From Streptomyces pseudovenezuelae (GTDB taxonomy: Bacteria; Actinomycetota; Actinomycetes; Streptomycetales; Streptomycetaceae): a stretch of 64,000 bases of DNA. How positions within the stretch are numbered: position 1 is the stretch's first letter; the number at the start of each line of letters is the position of its first letter. The stretch lies in the NCBI RefSeq assembly GCF_001513955.1, contig NZ_KQ948147.1:752897-816896 (forward strand). The letters run 5' to 3'. A program made the translations under genes and the position numbers. Positions 17,450 through 27,400 of the stretch are shown here, in pieces. Below the pieces are notes generated by a model. It searched no databases and had not been told where the DNA came from. It worked only from the letters and a program-made list of their open reading frames with translations.

Positions 17450-18880
17450 TCATGACGTCACCTTGGCGACGAGCACGCAGGCGCCGTCCTCGCGCTCGGT
17501 CTCGCCGAACTCCTCCATGACCGTCCGCACACAGTCCTGCGCGGTGCGCGCCCCGCCGAACCGGGGGGCCAGGTCCAGGAGACGGTTCACGGCAGCCGCG
17601 TTGTCGCGCCCGGGCACCAGTCCGTCCGTGTGCAGCAGGAGCAGGTCGCCCGGTTCGAGGGTCTCCTCGGCCTGCGCGTAGACGGCTCCCGAGGTCGCGC
17701 CGAGGAGCACGCCGTCGGGGGAGTGCAGTCGGCGCCCCGTCCCGTCCCGGAACAGCAGCGGGGCGGGGTGCCCGGCCTGCGCCCAGACCAGGGTGCGGGT
17801 CCGGGGGCGGTAGCGGCAGCAGACCGCACTGCCGAGGGCCGGCTGCACGGTGGCGTCGAGCAACTGGTTGAGCAGGGCCATCAGCCGGCCGGGTTCGGTG
17901 CCCGCCATCGCCATGCCGCGCACGGCGCCCAGGAGGGTCGCCATGCCGGAGGCCACGGCGACTCCGTGACCGGTGAGGTCGCCGACGCTGAGGAGGGTCT
18001 CGCCGTCGGCCAGTTCGAGGGCGTCGTACCAGTCGCCGCCGATCAGGGCGCTCGACGACGACGGCAGATAGTGGGCGGCCAGGTCCAGGGTCTCGGCGCC
18101 GTGGTGCGGGAGTCTCAGGGAGCCCCGCCAGGGCGGCAGCACGGCCTCCTGCAGTTCGACCGCGAGCCGGTGCTCGCTGTGCGCGCGCTGCCGGTGGCGT
18201 TGTAACGAGTCGCGGGTCTCGCTCACCGCCCGTTCGCTGCGGCGCAGTTCGCTCACGTCCCGCAGCACGGCCCACATCGAGGCGGTGCTGCCGTCGGCGG
18301 CGAGCACGGGCTCGCCCATCATGTGCACGGTGCGCACCTCTCCGTCCGGGTGCACGACACGGAACTCGCCGTCGATGCGCCTGGCGTCGACCAGGCAGTC
18401 CGTGACCATGACCGTCAGCCTCGGCTTGTCCTCGTCGAGCACCAGGGAGGGAAGCTCGTCGAGGGTGAGCGGGGGAGCGGTGCGGTCGCGGCCCAGGATC
18501 TCGTACAGCTCCCCGGACCAACTGGCCTCGTCCGTCAGCAGGTTCCACTCGGCGCTGCCGACCCGGCTGAGCAGCGAGCCGCGCCGGGGAGCGGGCGGCG
18601 CGGTTCGCGCGGACGACTCCGGCCCGGGTGCCGAGGGCACGGGCGGTGGACCGTCCCGCAGTTGGGCCAAGTGCGCGTCCAGGTCGCTGAGTTGGTGCAG
18701 CGCGAGGTCGTACAGTGCGCGCTGCCAGCGCTCCTGGGGATCCGAGTCGTCGCCGGGCGCGTCCCGTCGTACGGCGTCCACGTCGCCCTTGAGCCGCCGC
18801 GCCTGCGATATGAGCGCGTCGACCGATCCGCCTCCTGGCGGCTGGGCGGCGGGGTGGTCCGCGGAGAGGTGGGACGGCAT
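17450..18880 (-). CDS. PAS-SpoIIE serine phosphatase
   Basis: 476 residues from ATG 18880 with GGAG 6 nt upstream; 47 codons of upstream frame lack an RBS. A PAS-like sensor (about 110-235, VGSAEWNLLTDEASWSGELY through MWAVLRDVSELRRSE) is followed by a short coiled segment and a PP2C/SpoIIE phosphatase domain (about 260-476). Metal-site motifs are IGGDWYDA, LSVGDLTGHG, LLLHTDGL and EDGACVLVAKV. Streptomyces use such PAS-RsbU-like phosphatases to dephosphorylate anti-anti-sigma factors. No partner kinase or anti-sigma gene is adjacent. Confidence 0.87.
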   Translation of the reverse strand: MPSHLSADHPAAQPPGGGSVDALISQARRLKGDVDAVRRDAPGDDSDPQERWQRALYDLALHQLSDLDAHLAQLRDGPPPVPSAPGPESSARTAPPAPRRGSLLSRVGSAEWNLLTDEASWSGELYEILGRDRTAPPLTLDELPSLVLDEDKPRLTVMVTDCLVDARRIDGEFRVVHPDGEVRTVHMMGEPVLAADGSTASMWAVLRDVSELRRSERAVSETRDSLQRHRQRAHSEHRLAVELQEAVLPPWRGSLRLPHHGAETLDLAAHYLPSSSSALIGGDWYDALELADGETLLSVGDLTGHGVAVASGMATLLGAVRGMAMAGTEPGRLMALLNQLLDATVQPALGSAVCCRYRPRTRTLVWAQAGHPAPLLFRDGTGRRLHSPDGVLLGATSGAVYAQAEETLEPGDLLLLHTDGLVPGRDNAAAVNRLLDLAPRFGGARTAQDCVRTVMEEFGETEREDGACVLVAKVTS

Positions 18881-19255
18881 GACGCACTCCGATGCGGGGA
18901 CGGTTCGGCCAAGGCGGGACGGAGAGGGACCGTTACGACTGTTGCACAGGCCGCGACGCGCTGTAAGGGATTTGGCAACACACGATACGGTGGTGCTTCT
19001 GGCATATGTCACAGTCTTCACGGAGCGGTCGTACCGGACGTGTCGTCTACCCTGTTCGGCGCCCCAAGTCGTAGGTGGCGTACGTGACTTGGCGGGTCCG
19101 TGAGGTGGCGGAGCCGGTGTTCATTTATGTGTTCGACGGTCTTGTGTTCTAAGGAGTGTGGCACGGACTGATCGGACGGTAGGGCTGTGATGCAGGTCAC
19201 ATAATTGACCCTCGTTCAGGCGTAATGCAAAGGGGGTCTGCGTGCTCCTAAGAAC
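18881..19255. other. 375-bp intergenic region upstream of ssg-like gene
   Basis: No gene is supported here. It is AT-richer than its surroundings, especially 19120-19250, and must hold promoters for the divergent phosphatase and SsgA-like genes. No canonical -35/-10 pair with 16-18 bp spacing was convincing. CATATGTCACAGTC at about 19004 and GTCACATAATTGACC at about 19197 both contain GTCACA and might be regulatory. Confidence 0.4.
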
Positions 19256-19669
19256 ATGGACACGACCTTCGAGCAGCCCGCCCGCGCCCGCCTGATCACC
19301 GCGGAGAACCAGGAACTGCCCGTTCCCGCCCTCCTGCGCTACGGCTCCGCCGACCCCCTGGCGGTGTGCGTCGACTTCCCGCCCGAGGTCTCCCTGGACG
19401 GGCGGGGGGTGACCTGGACCTTCGCCCGTGCCCTGCTGGAGGAGGGGTTGCGCGGGCCGGCCGGCGGCGGGGACGTGCACATCTGGCCGTGCGGCCGGGA
19501 CACCACGGTCGTGGAGTTCCACTCGCCGTACGGCCTCGCCCTCCTCCAGTTCCCCACGCCCACCCTGCGCGGCTTCCTGCTGCGGACCTACACGGTGGTC
19601 GGCGCGGGGCAGGAGGATCTGAGCGAGACCGTCGAGCGGGGGCTCAGCGCCCTCTTCGGGAGCGTCTGA
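19256..19669 (+). CDS. SsgA-like sporulation/cell-division protein (SALP)
   Basis: 137 residues, the normal SALP length. Conserved features include LPVPALLRYGSADPLAV, TWTFARALLEEGLRGPAGGGDV, HIWP and FHSPYGLALLQFP....FLLRTYTVV. SALPs control septum placement and spore-wall synthesis in Streptomyces. Which SALP this is cannot be decided by eye; it differs clearly from SsgB. The RBS before the ATG is weak (CCTAAG), so expression may be low or leader-dependent. Confidence 0.9.
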   Translation: MDTTFEQPARARLITAENQELPVPALLRYGSADPLAVCVDFPPEVSLDGRGVTWTFARALLEEGLRGPAGGGDVHIWPCGRDTTVVEFHSPYGLALLQFPTPTLRGFLLRTYTVVGAGQEDLSETVERGLSALFGSV

Positions 19670-19702
19670 GCGGTCCGCGGCGGCTCGGCGACCGCCTCCC
19701 GC

Positions 19703-20800
19703 TCAGTACCGCAGCACCCCGGCGATCCCGTCGGAGCCACCCAGCGTGCCGTCCGGTACGAAGCGGACGTCGGCGCCGGTCTCCAGGCACTGCTCGACGA
19801 TCTCGTCCACGATGTCCTCACCGGCGTCGAGGTCGCCGCTCTCGGCCGGGGTCAGATGATCGCCGCCCTCGTCGCGGACGGTCACCCGGTAGTTCTCCTC
19901 GACGGCCAGCAGCCGCACCCGGCCTTCCCGGGCGCTCTGCCAGATCTCGTCGACGCCGGCCGCGAACGCCCGCCGTCCGCGCGCCGATTCGAGCTCGCGG
20001 GTCACCGCGTCGGTGCTCTTGCGGGCCTCCGCGGCGATCAGCGGGCCGACCGCCTGCCACACCGCGTCCGGGGTGCCGTGCGCAAGGCCGCCGTGCGGGA
20101 CGTGCACGGCGTCCTTGGTGAGGCTGCCGACGTCGGCCAGCGCGGACAGCGCCGCGGTCTCGCCGGTGACGTACAGCGGTCGCGGGTCCTCGCGCAGCAG
20201 CTTGGACATCGCGGTGTCGGTGTCCCGCAGGAAGTGCCGGGTGTCCTCGTCCCGGAAGGTGCTCGGCATGTCGCCGATCCGCTCCAGGCGCTCGGCGTCG
20301 AAGTTCTGGCGGGTCCTGGTCAGCGGGAAGCCGCCGCCGCGGTGCTCGGTGACCCGGTCGACGCCGCCGTTCCACAGGGTGGCGCGGTCGGCGGAGACCG
20401 ACAGCACCCAGAAGGGCCGCTCGGAGGCCTGCGCGGACACGAGGTTGCGGGTCAGGAAGGTGTCCGAGAGCACCACGCGCTCGGGAACGGCACGGGCCAG
20501 GGACCACACCTGGTGCTCCCCCGGCGCGGCGAAGATCACCAGTCCGTCCTCGGCGTGCGCCAGATCGACCTCGGCCAATGCCTGGTCGAGCTGTCGGGCG
20601 ACGTCGATGCGCCGCTCCCGGGGGACCGCCGGGTCGGTCTCCAGCTGCTTCTTGGCCTCGGCCACCACATTGCGCAGCCGGACCGGATCCTGGGTGTTCT
20701 CGGGTTCGCGGCGGTGGGTCGGCGTCAGCACGGACACCGCCGGGTAGGCGCGCGGGCGGCGCAGTTCGGAGAGGGTCGCAGGGCTCAGTGCGTGCTCCAT
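19703..20800 (-). CDS. baeRF3-type release-factor-like protein
   Basis: 365 residues, ATG start. It resembles bacterial/archaeal-eRF1-like (baeRF) proteins: N-terminal YPAVSVLTPTHRR, central ERPFWVLSVSADRATLWNGG, then PLYVTGETAALSAL, and a C-terminal VDEIVEQCLETGADVRFVPDG segment like the eRF1 domain 3 fold. Members are proposed to act in ribosome hibernation or rescue, but experimental support is limited. It converges with the SsgA-like gene across 33 bp. Confidence 0.8.
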   Translation of the reverse strand: MEHALSPATLSELRRPRAYPAVSVLTPTHRREPENTQDPVRLRNVVAEAKKQLETDPAVPRERRIDVARQLDQALAEVDLAHAEDGLVIFAAPGEHQVWSLARAVPERVVLSDTFLTRNLVSAQASERPFWVLSVSADRATLWNGGVDRVTEHRGGGFPLTRTRQNFDAERLERIGDMPSTFRDEDTRHFLRDTDTAMSKLLREDPRPLYVTGETAALSALADVGSLTKDAVHVPHGGLAHGTPDAVWQAVGPLIAAEARKSTDAVTRELESARGRRAFAAGVDEIWQSAREGRVRLLAVEENYRVTVRDEGGDHLTPAESGDLDAGEDIVDEIVEQCLETGADVRFVPDGTLGGSDGIAGVLRY

Positions 20801-20889
20801 AACAGCACCATAGGACCGTTCGGCCGATCAGGCATTTGGGGCAACTTGATCGGGCATTCAGGGCATTTCATCGTTAGCTTGATCATCTC

Positions 20890-21435
20890 ATGGCACAGAA
20901 CGACACCGAGACCGGTCGGCGCCGGAGTGTTCTCGCTGCCCAGCCGGTTCGCGCAGGAGACGGGCGTGGCCGGGGCGCTCATCGCCTGGGCCGTGGCCGG
21001 CACCGGCACGCTGATGCCGGCCTTCGTCTTCCGGAACCTCGCCGTCCGCCGGCCGGACCTCGACGCCGGTGTGTACGCCTGCGCCAAGGCGGGCTTCGGC
21101 GAATACCTGCATCGCCCTGGCCCGCGAGTCCACCGGCGTACGCGAGTACCTGATGCCGCGCTGCCCAACGCCCGAGACCGGCGCTGCCTGGCCGCCGCGG
21201 GGGTCACCACGGCCCAGCTCGGCGCGCTGTTCGCCGTGCGGGACGAGCCGGGCATCACCCAGCAGCGGCTCGCCCGCGCACTCGGACTGCGCGAGTCGGC
21301 GGTGACCGCTCTGGTCGGCCGGCTCACCGCGGCGGGTCTCGTCGGCAAGAGCGCGTACTGGAGTTGACCGTCCCGGGAGCCGACGCCCTGCGGGCCGCCC
21401 AGCCGGAGATCGACCGCTTCGACGCGGAGCCCTAG
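20890..21435 (+). pseudogene. Decayed APC-transporter / MarR composite remnant
   Basis: Three fragments lie in different frames. ATG 20890 opens MAQNDTETGRR. A frame jump then gives VGAGVFSLPSRFAQETGVAG through AGFGEYL (to about 21108), the N-terminal part of a basic amino acid/polyamine antiporter. A MarR-like piece follows (IALARESTGVREYLMPRC, then in another frame LAAAGVTTAQLGALFAVRDE and ITQQRLARALGLRESAVTAL). After an in-frame TGA at 21364 the MarR C-terminus (ELTVPGADALRAAQPEIDRF) continues in yet another frame to TAG 21433-21435. Internal deletions and at least three frame changes make function impossible. Confidence 0.8.
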
Positions 21436-21980
21436 GGCGCCCAGCGCTCGGGACGTGCCACGTAGATCCAGTCGAAGCCGTCGTAGCCCTCGGTGTCGAG
21501 ATGCGGGGCCCGGCTGAGTCCCGCACGTTCCGCCACGCGCTGTGAGGCCGTGTTCGTCGGGCGCACCCGGGCGATCAGCGCGAGGTCCGGCACGTGCGCC
21601 GCGGCCCAGGCGGTGACCGCGGTGGCCGCTTCGCCGGCGAAGCCCCGGCCCCAGGCCGAGGGGGCGAAACGGTAGAAGAGGTTCAGCACCGGTTCTCCGT
21701 GGAGCTCCATCGGCTTGATCCCGCAGAAGCCGAGCTGCCCGGCACGGCCGTGGCGTCCGACGACCCAGTAGCCGTAGCCGTGCCGCGCCCACTGCTTGTC
21801 CCAGCGCCGGTACCGCTCTTCGGCCTCCTCGTGCCGGGTGAGCGCGTCGGAGGGGTTGTGCGCGCACGCCTCGGGGGCGCTGTGGACGGCGAGGATCATG
21901 TCGACGTCGGTTTCGGCCGGGCGTCGCAGCCACAGTCGGGCGGTCCTCAACTCCTCGGCCGACGTGCTGGGTTCACTCAT
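21432..21980 (-). CDS. GNAT N-acetyltransferase (RimJ/RimL-like)
   Basis: 182 residues. It opens LRTARLWLRRPAETDVDMIL, typical of RimJ/RimL-type N-acetyltransferases. The acetyl-CoA loop reads APSAWGRGFAGEAATAVTAWA, followed by ARVRPTNTASQRVAERAGL. The substrate is unknown. Its TAG stop shares the palindrome CTAG with the stop of the pseudogene on the other strand. ATG 21980; the start is conventional but the RBS is weak. Confidence 0.87.
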   Translation of the reverse strand: MSEPSTSAEELRTARLWLRRPAETDVDMILAVHSAPEACAHNPSDALTRHEEAEERYRRWDKQWARHGYGYWVVGRHGRAGQLGFCGIKPMELHGEPVLNLFYRFAPSAWGRGFAGEAATAVTAWAAAHVPDLALIARVRPTNTASQRVAERAGLSRAPHLDTEGYDGFDWIYVARPERWAP

Positions 21981-22005
21981 GCCGAGATCGTAGTTCGAGT
22001 GGACC

Positions 22006-23592
22006 TCACTCCTCGCGTTCGGCCCCGCACGAGCTGCCGTTCGGCGGCAGGCTGCCGTACAGCAGGTAGTCGTCGACCTTGCGGTGCACGCACTTCGAGG
22101 AGCCGTAACCGGTGTGGCCCTCGCCCTTGTTGTCGAGGACCACGGCCGAGTCGCCGAGGCGCTTCGCGGTCTCCACGGTCCAGCGGTACGGCGTCGCCGG
22201 GTCGCCGCGCGTGCCGACGAGCAGGATCTTCGAGGTGGGGACGTCGCGCACCTTCTCGCGGATGAAGTCGGTGCCCTTGGGACGGCCGTAGCACATCAGG
22301 TACTCGGTGAGCCGGTAGCGGCCGAAGACCGGGGACGCCTGTTCGTAGGCCGCGCGCAGCCGGGCCAGGTCCTCGGTGATCCTGGCGGCGCCGGGACGGT
22401 CGGGATCGTCCGCGCAGTTGACCGCCATCAGCGCCGCCGGGAGATTGTCGAGCGGCACGTCCTCCGCGTCCACGAGAGGCGCGTGCGTCGGATCGTCCGA
22501 GGGCGGGCGCGCGTGGGTCACGAAGCCGGAGCCGCCGCCCGCGAAGCCGAGGACCCCCGTCGTGTCGCCGTCCTCCACGAGTTCGGCGAGCGCCCGCTCC
22601 AGTGAGGGCCACAGGTCCTCGCTGTAGAGGGCCTGGCCGATGGCGCCCACCAGGTCCTGTCCGGTGAAGTCGGGGCCGAATCCCGTCGGCACCGGGTCCT
22701 CGTCCAGCGACGCCACGAGTCGTACGACCTGCTCCCGGGCGCCCCGCGCGTCGGTGCCGAACGGACAGGCCACGTCCTTCACGCACCAGTCGACGAAGTC
22801 CTCCAGTGCCGTCTGCTGCCCGGCCGCGCCCGCCACACCCTGCTCGGACAGCGGCTCGGTGAGGGTGTCCACACCGTCCAGGACCAGCCGGCCCACCTTC
22901 TTGGGGAACTGGGCCGCGTACACCGCGCCGAGCCGGCTCCCGTAGGAGAAGCCGAGGTAGTTGAGCTTCTTGTCGCCGAGGGCCTGGCGCATGATGTCCA
23001 GGTCGCGGGAGGCGTTCACGGTGCCTATGTGCCGCAGCACGGGCCCGGAGTGCTTGGCGCACTCGGCGGCCGCGTCCCGCAGCCTCCCGAGCACGGCCCG
23101 TGGGTTCTGGGCCACGGCCGTCTCGTCGTCGGTGGCCGCCAGCGCCTCGTCGGTGCCGGCGCCGCAGCTGACCGGAGAGGACCGGCCGACGCCGCGCGGG
23201 TCGAAGGACACCACGTCGTACTCGTCCGTCAGGCCCATGAAGTCGTCGCCGTAGGCAGCGAGCGAGGGCACGCCCGCACCGCCCGGGCCGCCGAAGTTGA
23301 TCAGCACGGAGCCGCGCTTGTGCCTGGCCGTGGACCGGTAGCGGGCGAGTGCCAGGTCGAGGCTGCCCGCGCGGGGCTTCGCGTAGTCGAGGGGAACAGT
23401 GACCTTTCCGCACTGCAGATCCTTCGGTGCCTCCATGCCCACGCACTTCGACCACCTGATCTTCTGGCCGTAGAAACGCGACAGGTCCGGTCCGGAGCCG
23501 TCCGCGGCCACGGCCGGCAGCCCGGCGCCGAGCAGGGCGAGCCCGACAGCTCCGGACACAGCGCATCGTCGCCTCGTCACCTTGGCGAACAT
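22006..23592 (-). CDS. Secreted tripeptidyl aminopeptidase (S33, SlpD/E-like)
   Basis: 528 residues. The signal peptide covers about 1-30 (FAKVTRRRCAVSGAVGLALL, ending AVAADG). It is an alpha/beta hydrolase: oxyanion region NFGGPGGAG, nucleophile elbow GFSYGSRLG, and a C-terminal TAP-like region with LLVGTRGDPATPY (acid) and GEGHTGYGSSKCVH (His). It should remove N-terminal tripeptides from extracellular peptides, as in the Streptomyces Tap/Slp proteases. ATG 23592 is chosen because GGAGG lies 5 nt upstream; the frame also allows a TTG four codons earlier. Confidence 0.9.
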   Translation of the reverse strand: MFAKVTRRRCAVSGAVGLALLGAGLPAVAADGSGPDLSRFYGQKIRWSKCVGMEAPKDLQCGKVTVPLDYAKPRAGSLDLALARYRSTARHKRGSVLINFGGPGGAGVPSLAAYGDDFMGLTDEYDVVSFDPRGVGRSSPVSCGAGTDEALAATDDETAVAQNPRAVLGRLRDAAAECAKHSGPVLRHIGTVNASRDLDIMRQALGDKKLNYLGFSYGSRLGAVYAAQFPKKVGRLVLDGVDTLTEPLSEQGVAGAAGQQTALEDFVDWCVKDVACPFGTDARGAREQVVRLVASLDEDPVPTGFGPDFTGQDLVGAIGQALYSEDLWPSLERALAELVEDGDTTGVLGFAGGGSGFVTHARPPSDDPTHAPLVDAEDVPLDNLPAALMAVNCADDPDRPGAARITEDLARLRAAYEQASPVFGRYRLTEYLMCYGRPKGTDFIREKVRDVPTSKILLVGTRGDPATPYRWTVETAKRLGDSAVVLDNKGEGHTGYGSSKCVHRKVDDYLLYGSLPPNGSSCGAEREE

Positions 23593-23716
23593 CCATGCCT
23601 CCAAGGACGCCCATCGGCGCCCTCGATCACGATAAGCGTCCCTCCGACGGCCCGCCTCCGGACGAGCGGGAGCACGGGACGTGCCCTGCCCCGCACCTGC
23701 GGTGACCGGCTCCCGC

Positions 23717-24460
23717 TCACCCCCGCCCGTCCGCCGTCACCGCCGTGAGCAGCACCATTCCGGAGTCGCCGTAGTCCGGGAGGGTGGGATCGGTGTCGAC
23801 GCGGGTGACGGACAGTTCCCGGGTCAGGGGCGCGAACACCTCCGTGACGGTCTCCGGGCTCACGGGACAGCCCGGCCAGCGCGAGGTCGGCCCGATGCGG
23901 TAGGTCGGCATGTTCTCCATGAACGCGGCCACCAGATACCCGCCCGGCACCACACAGCGGGCGAAGGCCCGGCAGAAGTCGGTGAACTCGGCCCGGTCCT
24001 CCGTGGCCCCCTCGGCGACGAAGTGCATGGACGCCAGTTCGTAGCCGCCCGGCTCCAGGTCCCGGACGTCCGCGTGGACGACGTGCACCTGCGCCAGCGA
24101 CCCGGCGAGGGTCCTCGGCAGATCGGGGTTGAGACGCCGGCACAGGGCGTGGAACGGCAGCCAGCTCGCGTCCGGCCCGCAGACGATCTGCCGGTGCAGA
24201 TAGGCCACGTTGCCCGCGCCGGCCTCGACGGCCTCCACCCGCCGGCTCGCCGCGGACGCCAGGATCAGCGGATAGAGGTTGGGCCCGGCACCGAACTCCA
24301 CCGAGCGCGCGACCCCGCCCGGTGGCAGACGCCGGTAGAACGCGGAGTGGTGGGCGATCACTTCGGCGTCCGCGGGGTGCAACTCCCGGTAGTTCTCGGC
24401 GAGATAGTCGGCGACCGGCCAACGGTCCCAGTCCACGTCGTCGTTGTGCGTCATCATCAC
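23717..24460 (-). CDS. SAM-dependent methyltransferase (NNMT/PNMT-like)
   Basis: 247 residues. The class I methyltransferase motif I is VEFGAGPNLYPLIL, the acidic strand end is AVEAGAGN, and a YLAENYRE opening recalls the NNMT/PNMT/TEMT family of small-molecule N- or S-methyltransferases. The start is set at GTG 24460 (next ATG 24457): GAGGAGG lies 8 nt upstream and overlaps the stop codon of the GGDEF-EAL-synthase gene, so the two genes are almost certainly co-translated. The substrate is unknown; the product of the upstream PLP domain is the obvious candidate. Confidence 0.82.
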   Translation of the reverse strand: MMMTHNDDVDWDRWPVADYLAENYRELHPADAEVIAHHSAFYRRLPPGGVARSVEFGAGPNLYPLILASAASRRVEAVEAGAGNVAYLHRQIVCGPDASWLPFHALCRRLNPDLPRTLAGSLAQVHVVHADVRDLEPGGYELASMHFVAEGATEDRAEFTDFCRAFARCVVPGGYLVAAFMENMPTYRIGPTSRWPGCPVSPETVTEVFAPLTRELSVTRVDTDPTLPDYGDSGMVLLTAVTADGRG

Positions 24461-24473
24461 CGTATCCACCTCC

Positions 24474-27400
24474 TCAGACCTTCGGCTGCAGCCGGAACCG
24501 CTCCGCCAGCGCGGTCAGTGTCGCGTTGAGCCGGTCGATGTCCTCGTCGGAGTTGAGCGCCGTGATCTGCGCCCGGAAACCGACCCGGTCGCGGGCCACG
24601 AGCGGGTGGGCGGCGAGCGTCACGTAGATGCCCTCCTCCCACAGGAACGCGGCGACCGCGTCGAGGTCGGCCGGGTCGGCCAGGGGGATCTCCACGATGG
24701 GCAGCCGGTCGGTGTTGAGCGTGCTCACGCCGAGGTCCGCGAGATGGTCGAGCACCCGCACGGTCTTGCGGTACAGGTCGGCCCGCAGCACGTCCCCCCG
24801 GCTGTCGTTGACCTCCAGCCCGGCCAGTGCGGTGGCCAGCGACGCCGTGGGCGAGGGACCCGAGTACAGATAGGGCGCCGCGGCCGTCTTGAGACGGTTC
24901 TTGAGGCCGGTCGGCAGCGCGAGGAACGCGAGCAGCGACGAGTACGCCTTGGAGAACCCGCCCGCCAGCACGATCCCGTCGTACGACTCCCCGGTGTGCC
25001 GCACCACGCTGTTGCCGCGCCGGCCGTACGGACAGGGCTCGTCGGGCGTGCGTTCCCCGATCACCCCGAAGCCGTGCGCGTCGTCGACGTACAGCGTCGC
25101 GTCCCGCTCACGGCACAGCGCGGCCAGCACCGGCAGGTCGGGGAGGTTGCCGGTCATGCTGTTCACGCCGTCCATGCAGACCAGCCGGGTGGTGCGGGCG
25201 GGCACCGAGGAGAGCAACGCGTCCAGTTCCTCGGGCCGTTCGGCGTGGAAGCGGTGCAGGGTGGCGCCCTGGCCGCGGGCGACCACGCAGCCGTCGTACA
25301 CCGTCCGGTGCGCGCTCGCCTCGACGAAGATGTGACCGTCGTCGGCGAGGACCGGGATCACCGAGGCGTGAATGAGGGTCAGGGTCGGCAGCAGCAGGGT
25401 GTCGGGGGCGCCCAGCAGCGCGGCGAGACGTTCCTCCAGCGCGGGATACAGCCGCGGACTGCCCAGCAGCCGTGACCAGCTGGGGTGGGTGCCCCAGCGG
25501 CGCACCTCGGGATCGATGCGGGCGGCGATCTCCGGGTCCCAGTCGAAGCCGAGGTAGTTGCAGGAGGCGAAGTCGATGAGCCAGCGGCCGCGGCTGCGGA
25601 TGCGGCGGCCGCGGACCTCGTCGATGACCGCGTCGCTCATCGGACTGGTGCGCCGCAGATGTTCGAGGTCCGCCGTGCGCTTCTCGGCGGTGACCGAGGG
25701 AGCGGAACGGCGGGCCGGGCGCCCGTTGGTGCCCGCGGAGCCCGGTGCGCAGCGCCCGCCGTCCTGCCGCAGCACCCGCTCGCTCTGCTCCACCGTCATG
25801 GGCCGGGCGAACAGGAAGCCCTGCCCGAACCGGCACCCCATCGCGGCCAGCATGTCCCGCTGCGCCGGCACCTCGATGCCCTCCGCGATCACCTGCAGAC
25901 CGAGCGTGTCGGCGATGCGGACGATGCCCTCGACCAGGGCGACCTGCCGGGCGTCGCGTGTGATGTCGTCGATGTACGTCTTGTCGATCTTCAGTATGTC
26001 GATGGGGAAGTCCCGCAGATAGCGCAGTGAGGAGAACCCCGTGCCGAAGTCGTCGACCGCGATGTGCACCCCCAGCTCCTTGAGGGTCTGCAGTACCGCC
26101 TGGATCTGGGCGTCCCGGCGCAGCAGCACCGTCTCCGTCAGCTCCAGCTGGAGCGTGCCGGGGGCGAGCCCGGGAGTCCGCAGCGCCCGGTCGACCTGGT
26201 CCACGAACCCGGCGTCGCGGAACTGGCGCGCGGACACGTTCACGCTCACGTACGGCGGAGCCGTCGGCCGCGGCACCTGCTGCAGGCCCGCTATGTCACC
26301 GACCGCGTTCTCCAGCACCCATGAGCCCAGCGGGGCGATGTGCCCGGTCTCCTCGGCCAGGCTGATGAACCGCTCGGGGGAGACGGGCTGGTGCGGGGCC
26401 TGCGGCCAGCGCACCAGGGCCTCGAAGCCGACCACGTCGCCCGCCTCGATGTCCACGACCGGCTGGTAGCGCAGGGTGAACTCCTGCGCGGCGACCGCCC
26501 GGGCGAGTCTGCTCTGCAGGTCGTGCCGCTCGACCATGCGGGCGTGCAGCATCGGCTGGAAGCGACGCCACTGCCGTTTGCCCGCCGCCTTGGCCGCGTA
26601 CAGCGCGAGGTCGGCGTGCCCGAGCAGTTCCTCGGCGTCCGTGCTGTCGCGGGCCGTGGCCACGCCCACGCTGGCCGAGACGGTGACCGTCTCGTCGCCC
26701 AGCACGAACGGCCTGGTCAGCGTCTGCACAACCTGGGCCGCCAGCAGTTCGGCGTCGAGCGGTTCCCGGGCGTCCTCCATCAGGACGGCGAACTCGTCGC
26801 CGCCGAGCCGGGCCGCGGTATCGGTGCGCCGGAGGGTGCGGGTCAGCCGGTTGCCGACGTCGAGCAGGAGGTGGTCGCCCGCCGAGTGCCCCATGGTGTC
26901 GTTGACTTCCTTGAAGTCGTCCAGGTCGATGAAGAGCAGACAGGTCAGGGACGACTCGCGGCGGCCGCGCAGCAGGGCGCGTTCGATCCGCTCCAGCAGC
27001 AGCGTCCGGTTGGGCAGCCCGGTCAGCGAGTCGTGGAAGGCGCGCTGCGTCAGCTCGTGCTCCAGCCTGCGCTGCTCGGTCACGTCGCGCAGGGTGACCA
27101 CCAGCCCGGCCACGGTCCGCTCGTCCCGGAAGTCGCTGCAGCGCACCTCGACCTCCACCCGCCCGGTCCGGTGCCGCACCCACCAGTGGTCGTGGGCGAC
27201 GCGCGGCCCGTGGTCGCGGACGGCGGTCAGCTCACGGGCCGCCCGCTGCCGGTCCCGGGGATCGACCAGGCCCGGCAGCGACGCCCCGACGAGGTCCGCG
27301 GTCCCGAACACGGCGGCGGCGGAGGGGCTGGCGTACCGGATGGTGTCGTCGTCCTCGACGATCAGGATGACGTCGGAGGTGTTGCGCACCAGGGTGCGGA

